Shown piece by piece: positions 61,054-63,718 of a stretch of 63,718 bases of DNA. The notes below the pieces were generated by a model. It ran no database searches and was not told the DNA's origin. It worked only from the letters and a program-made list of their open reading frames with translations. Each line of letters starts with the position of its first letter. Within the stretch, counting starts at the first letter, position 1. A program made the translations under genes and the position numbers. Source of the DNA: Capnocytophaga sp. GTDB taxonomy: Bacteria; Bacteroidota; Bacteroidia; Flavobacteriales; Flavobacteriaceae. The stretch spans positions 2,102-65,819 of the forward strand of contig JAUNTM010000003.1 of NCBI GenBank assembly GCA_030538675.1. The letters are read 5' to 3'.

Positions 61054-63606
61054 TTATTCCCAAGAGATATTGTCAAACACTACTTGTGCGGCTTGAGCTG
61101 CGGCAGTTCCTAATTTGAGCGTTACGGTTTTCGTATTGGCAGTACTTAGGTCTACTGTGAAAGTATGAATCGTAGTATCGGAAGTACCAGCGTAGTCAAA
61201 CTCTTTTCGCTCCAATTCGGCAGTGCTGTTTTCGTCGCCATTCATAACAGCGATGATACGTTTGGCTGTTCCTGTAAAAGCACCTCTCACTTGGAAAGTC
61301 ATTTTGGTTACGCTATTAGCGAATTCCAATTTGATGTAACCGTTATCATTAGCTCTTCTGAGCATAACCCCTTTACCATCTATTTCGTAGCCACTTATAT
61401 CCGCACGAGCGAGATAGGTAAGTTTTGTACCATCCGTAGCGGTAAGAACCTCAGTACTGTTGTAGCCTGTACCGGTTTTTGTCATATCTTCAAAATCAAA
61501 CTTACCTGTTGTTCCGGGGGTCGGATTTGGGGTCGGATTTGGCGTAGGCGTTGTATTTCCGCTACAATCGTTATAATTGGCAGCAAAATCCACATCGCTT
61601 TCGGTGCGGAGTATCAACTGAATGCCGTCGTAGTTTGAAAGAACTCCTGTGATTGTACCATTTTTATCGCTTACAGTACTACCAGCAAAAGTAGCTTGAC
61701 TACGTGTAAATACGGTTAATTCGTTCGTACAATCGGTAACGAGTTTGTTCCCGTTGTATGTTTCGCCTGTGGTTTTGAACTGTACTCCGCTGATGCTCAC
61801 CAACTGGCTTTCGTAATTCCCCGTAAGGGCTTCTGTGATAGTAATTACTTTTGGTGTAGGAACGGTAGCCGTTGTTTTTGATATGATACTACTCGCCGTC
61901 AAGCCTTCTATTTGGATAAGACCTCTAAATTTGGTTATTTTAGCACCTTTTAAGTTCAGCGTTACCTCCTCGCCTAATGCCAATGCATTATCGGCTGCTG
62001 CGGCAAAACGCAACGCAATTCCTGCCGTGGCATCTTGAGCAAACGCGTTGGCAGCATTTAGGTTATTGGTTGATTTATCGGAAGTTACGATAACTTTGAT
62101 GGTCGTATCTTCGGTAATCTCAACATCTGTAGAAGTAAACAAATTACGGATGTCAAGCACTGATTTTTCACCGCCTGTTACGGGCGTTGGGTTGGGCGTC
62201 GGTGTAGAACCGCTGTCAGCACCGATATATACGCTCTGCAGGTCGATGGTTGTGCTGATGTTTCCGCCGCTTTCATATACAAATGCGATGTACACTTCTC
62301 CGGTAAGCGGAAGCGGAATGGCAGCCGATTCTTCGTAATTATTGTCGTGAGTTGCGGTATTGTTGATGAGTGCTGCAATTTGCGAAGCTCCTATTTCCGT
62401 CCAAGTTGCTGCATCAGGGCTTCCACTTCCCGAGTAATTGGTACTGTATTTCACTTTCAGCGGATTTCCGTTTTGGAAAGCATCGGCTATTTTTACTTTC
62501 AATACATGTGTATTTACATCAAGATTGATTTTCGGTGTGATGAGCCACGAAATTACATCCAGCGTTCCGTTCGCATTATACGCCGACATCCGCACTCGGT
62601 TCACGTTGTTACTGCTGTGAACGCCTACCCGCCATTCGAAAGTTCCTTTTGTGTTAATAACGCTCCACCCGCTTGGCAGTGAGGTTGAGCTGGCGGCAAA
62701 CGATTCGCTGTAAGGGAAGGTTGAAATAACCGTTCCGGTAGTAGAACCGCCTCCGGAATTGTTTCCGCTGCCTACCACTTTGATGTCGTTGGTATTGTTA
62801 ATCATGAATTGGTACGAGCTGTTGTACTTGGTCAGTACGCCCGTTACCTCAAGAATACCGGCAGGAACGGTTTCCTTAGCGAAATTTGCATAACGGCTGG
62901 TACGGAATATCACTTTTTTGCCGTCGGCATCTACCAGGCTGTAATCCGTTCCGTAGTAGTTGTCATTGGCACTAAGGTGGAATTCTTTCCCGATGTCGGT
63001 CGGCTCAAACGAAACGTTTTTGAAGGTTACCATCAGGTTTACGTTGTCATTGATTTTGAGAGCGTCAACCGAAGTAGATGCTTTTGCCAATTCCTCAATG
63101 GTTTTGAGCGGTTCGCCGAGGTTGTATACGGTTGTTTTTTGGATAGCCGACGGCATGTTGCCTACGCTTGTTCTCGTTCCGGCAGCATTGGTATACGTGC
63201 CGTACCCGATTTCGAGTTTGCCGTTGACCACTTGCGTAGAAAGCCCTTTGAGGCGGATTTGTATTTTAGAACCGACAGGATAATCGGCGTACAGTCCGTT
63301 TTTGTCAATAGCTACCGACACACCGTCGGTCTGGTCGGCATTCTGTACGTATAATTTTTTGTAGAAATTACCGCCCTCATCGCTTGACACGACATAGCCT
63401 TCAATGGCTTGGTTTTCCGTATAATCTTGCAATGTTGCTGACGAAGCGGCTAATGCCTCTGCAAAAGTAACGGTTTGCCCGTCAAAAGCCGGCACTTCCA
63501 CTTTCATGCTCGGCAGTTCGTAGTCGGTATCTTTTACGCACGACACGACAGTAACCGCCATGAGTAAAAATACGCTGATGATTGAAATGATTTTCTTAGT
63601 ATTCAT
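61054..63606 (-). CDS. Multidomain surface lipoprotein (DUF5689 / choice-of-anchor J type)
   Basis: 850 residues. The signal peptide ends in the lipobox VVSC, followed by VKDTDYELP; the Lys/Asp-rich start after Cys resembles the Bacteroidota signal for export to the cell surface. Residues about 25-270 look like a DUF5689 module (AIEGYVVSSDEGGNFYKKLYVQN). A choice-of-anchor-J-like jelly roll follows (FPYSESFAASSTSLPSGWSVIN to VYIG). A second OB-type module runs from about 480 to 680, and a C-terminal jelly roll (FDFEDMTKTGTGYN to VVFDNISWE) ends it. TPTPNPTP linkers separate the last domains. No catalytic site was seen; carbohydrate or matrix binding is a guess. Confidence 0.8.
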   Translation of the reverse strand: MNTKKIISIISVFLLMAVTVVSCVKDTDYELPSMKVEVPAFDGQTVTFAEALAASSATLQDYTENQAIEGYVVSSDEGGNFYKKLYVQNADQTDGVSVAIDKNGLYADYPVGSKIQIRLKGLSTQVVNGKLEIGYGTYTNAAGTRTSVGNMPSAIQKTTVYNLGEPLKTIEELAKASTSVDALKINDNVNLMVTFKNVSFEPTDIGKEFHLSANDNYYGTDYSLVDADGKKVIFRTSRYANFAKETVPAGILEVTGVLTKYNSSYQFMINNTNDIKVVGSGNNSGGGSTTGTVISTFPYSESFAASSTSLPSGWSVINTKGTFEWRVGVHSSNNVNRVRMSAYNANGTLDVISWLITPKINLDVNTHVLKVKIADAFQNGNPLKVKYSTNYSGSGSPDAATWTEIGASQIAALINNTATHDNNYEESAAIPLPLTGEVYIAFVYESGGNISTTIDLQSVYIGADSGSTPTPNPTPVTGGEKSVLDIRNLFTSTDVEITEDTTIKVIVTSDKSTNNLNAANAFAQDATAGIALRFAAAADNALALGEEVTLNLKGAKITKFRGLIQIEGLTASSIISKTTATVPTPKVITITEALTGNYESQLVSISGVQFKTTGETYNGNKLVTDCTNELTVFTRSQATFAGSTVSDKNGTITGVLSNYDGIQLILRTESDVDFAANYNDCSGNTTPTPNPTPNPTPGTTGKFDFEDMTKTGTGYNSTEVLTATDGTKLTYLARADISGYEIDGKGVMLRRANDNGYIKLEFANSVTKMTFQVRGAFTGTAKRIIAVMNGDENSTAELERKEFDYAGTSDTTIHTFTVDLSTANTKTVTLKLGTAAAQAAQVVFDNISWE

Positions 63607-63626
63607 AAGGGATTTTTATTTTAAAA

Positions 63627-63718
63627 TTTGATATTGTTCGAAATGGTTTGACATTGTTTGACATTGTTCGATGCCCTTGGCGTTCGATTTTGTTTGAAAT
63701 TGTTTGATGTTGTTTGAC
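63627..63718. repeat. 10-bp tandem repeat at the right edge
   Basis: Nine units of the form TTTGACATTG (variants TTCGAAATGG, TTCGATTTTG, TTTGATGTTG), interrupted once by CCCTTGGCG. Units keep an exact 10-bp step over most of the stretch, about one DNA turn. It begins 21 bp upstream of the lipoprotein start codon and continues past the window end. Confidence 0.7.

Overview
The window is chromosomal DNA of a member of the Bacteroidota, most likely class Flavobacteriia; a Capnocytophaga- or Weeksella-like host-associated relative is possible, but the genus cannot be fixed from sequence alone. The evidence is: a RagA/SusC plus RagB/SusD outer-membrane uptake pair; FadL-type porins; an archaeal-type prolyl-tRNA synthetase; the tRNA-Tyr/Gly/Thr-tuf-tRNA-Trp-secE-nusG-L11-L1-L10-L12-rpoB-rpoC-DUF3467 order; genes without Shine-Dalgarno sites; and repeated promoters of the form TTG-N18 to N21-TAnnTTTG.

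Layout. 1-4.5 kb: ribH (cut by the left edge), a membrane-anchored TPR protein, a FadL-family porin and a Tyr/Gly/Ser-rich lipoprotein. 4.5-10.3 kb: proS, thrS, infC-rpmI-rplT and a DUF4126 membrane protein. 10.5-15.5 kb: a SusC/SusD pair preceded by a leader carrying a 17-codon Cys/Met-rich reading frame and an intrinsic terminator with alternative pairings. 15.5-30.5 kb: rpoC/rpoB, ribosomal and tuf genes, tRNAs, an acyltransferase and a YqeY protein. 30.8-35.6 kb: fabH-like gene, eno, a DpnI-type restriction cassette whose endonuclease gene is frameshifted, and carA. 35.8-52.9 kb: the merged str/S10/spc/alpha ribosomal super-operon, 31 genes on the minus strand. 53.0-58.3 kb: an accessory locus of decaying genes around a small double-glycine-leader peptide. 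58.4-63.7 kb: a TPP riboswitch with a TonB-dependent receptor, and a large multi-domain surface lipoprotein.

Two items stand out. The first is the leader of the SusCD operon. A 17-residue peptide with 4 Cys and 4 Met is followed by a perfect 10-bp terminator stem whose 5' arm can instead pair with the end of the small reading frame. That frame can itself fold back on its own start. This is the architecture of a classical transcription attenuator, apparently sensing sulfur amino acids and controlling nutrient import across the outer membrane. The second is the 53-58 kb locus. It holds a TPR protein, a 59-residue GG-leader peptide, a secreted HEVVH metallopeptidase, an HQxxH protein resembling RiPP-modifying HExxH enzymes, a secreted amidohydrolase and a remnant of a C39 (leader-cleaving) exporter, in one tightly spaced minus-strand array. 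It looks like a peptide-natural-product system in decay or under homopolymer phase variation.

All frameshifts I could detect lie in short homopolymers of the two accessory loci (DpnI and the 53-58 kb locus). The long housekeeping genes are intact. This favours real decay or switching over random sequencing error, but does not prove it. Three copies of an intergenic inverted-repeat element (about 10.4, 15.4 and 60.9 kb) and a 10-bp tandem repeat at the right edge are the other non-genic structures of note.
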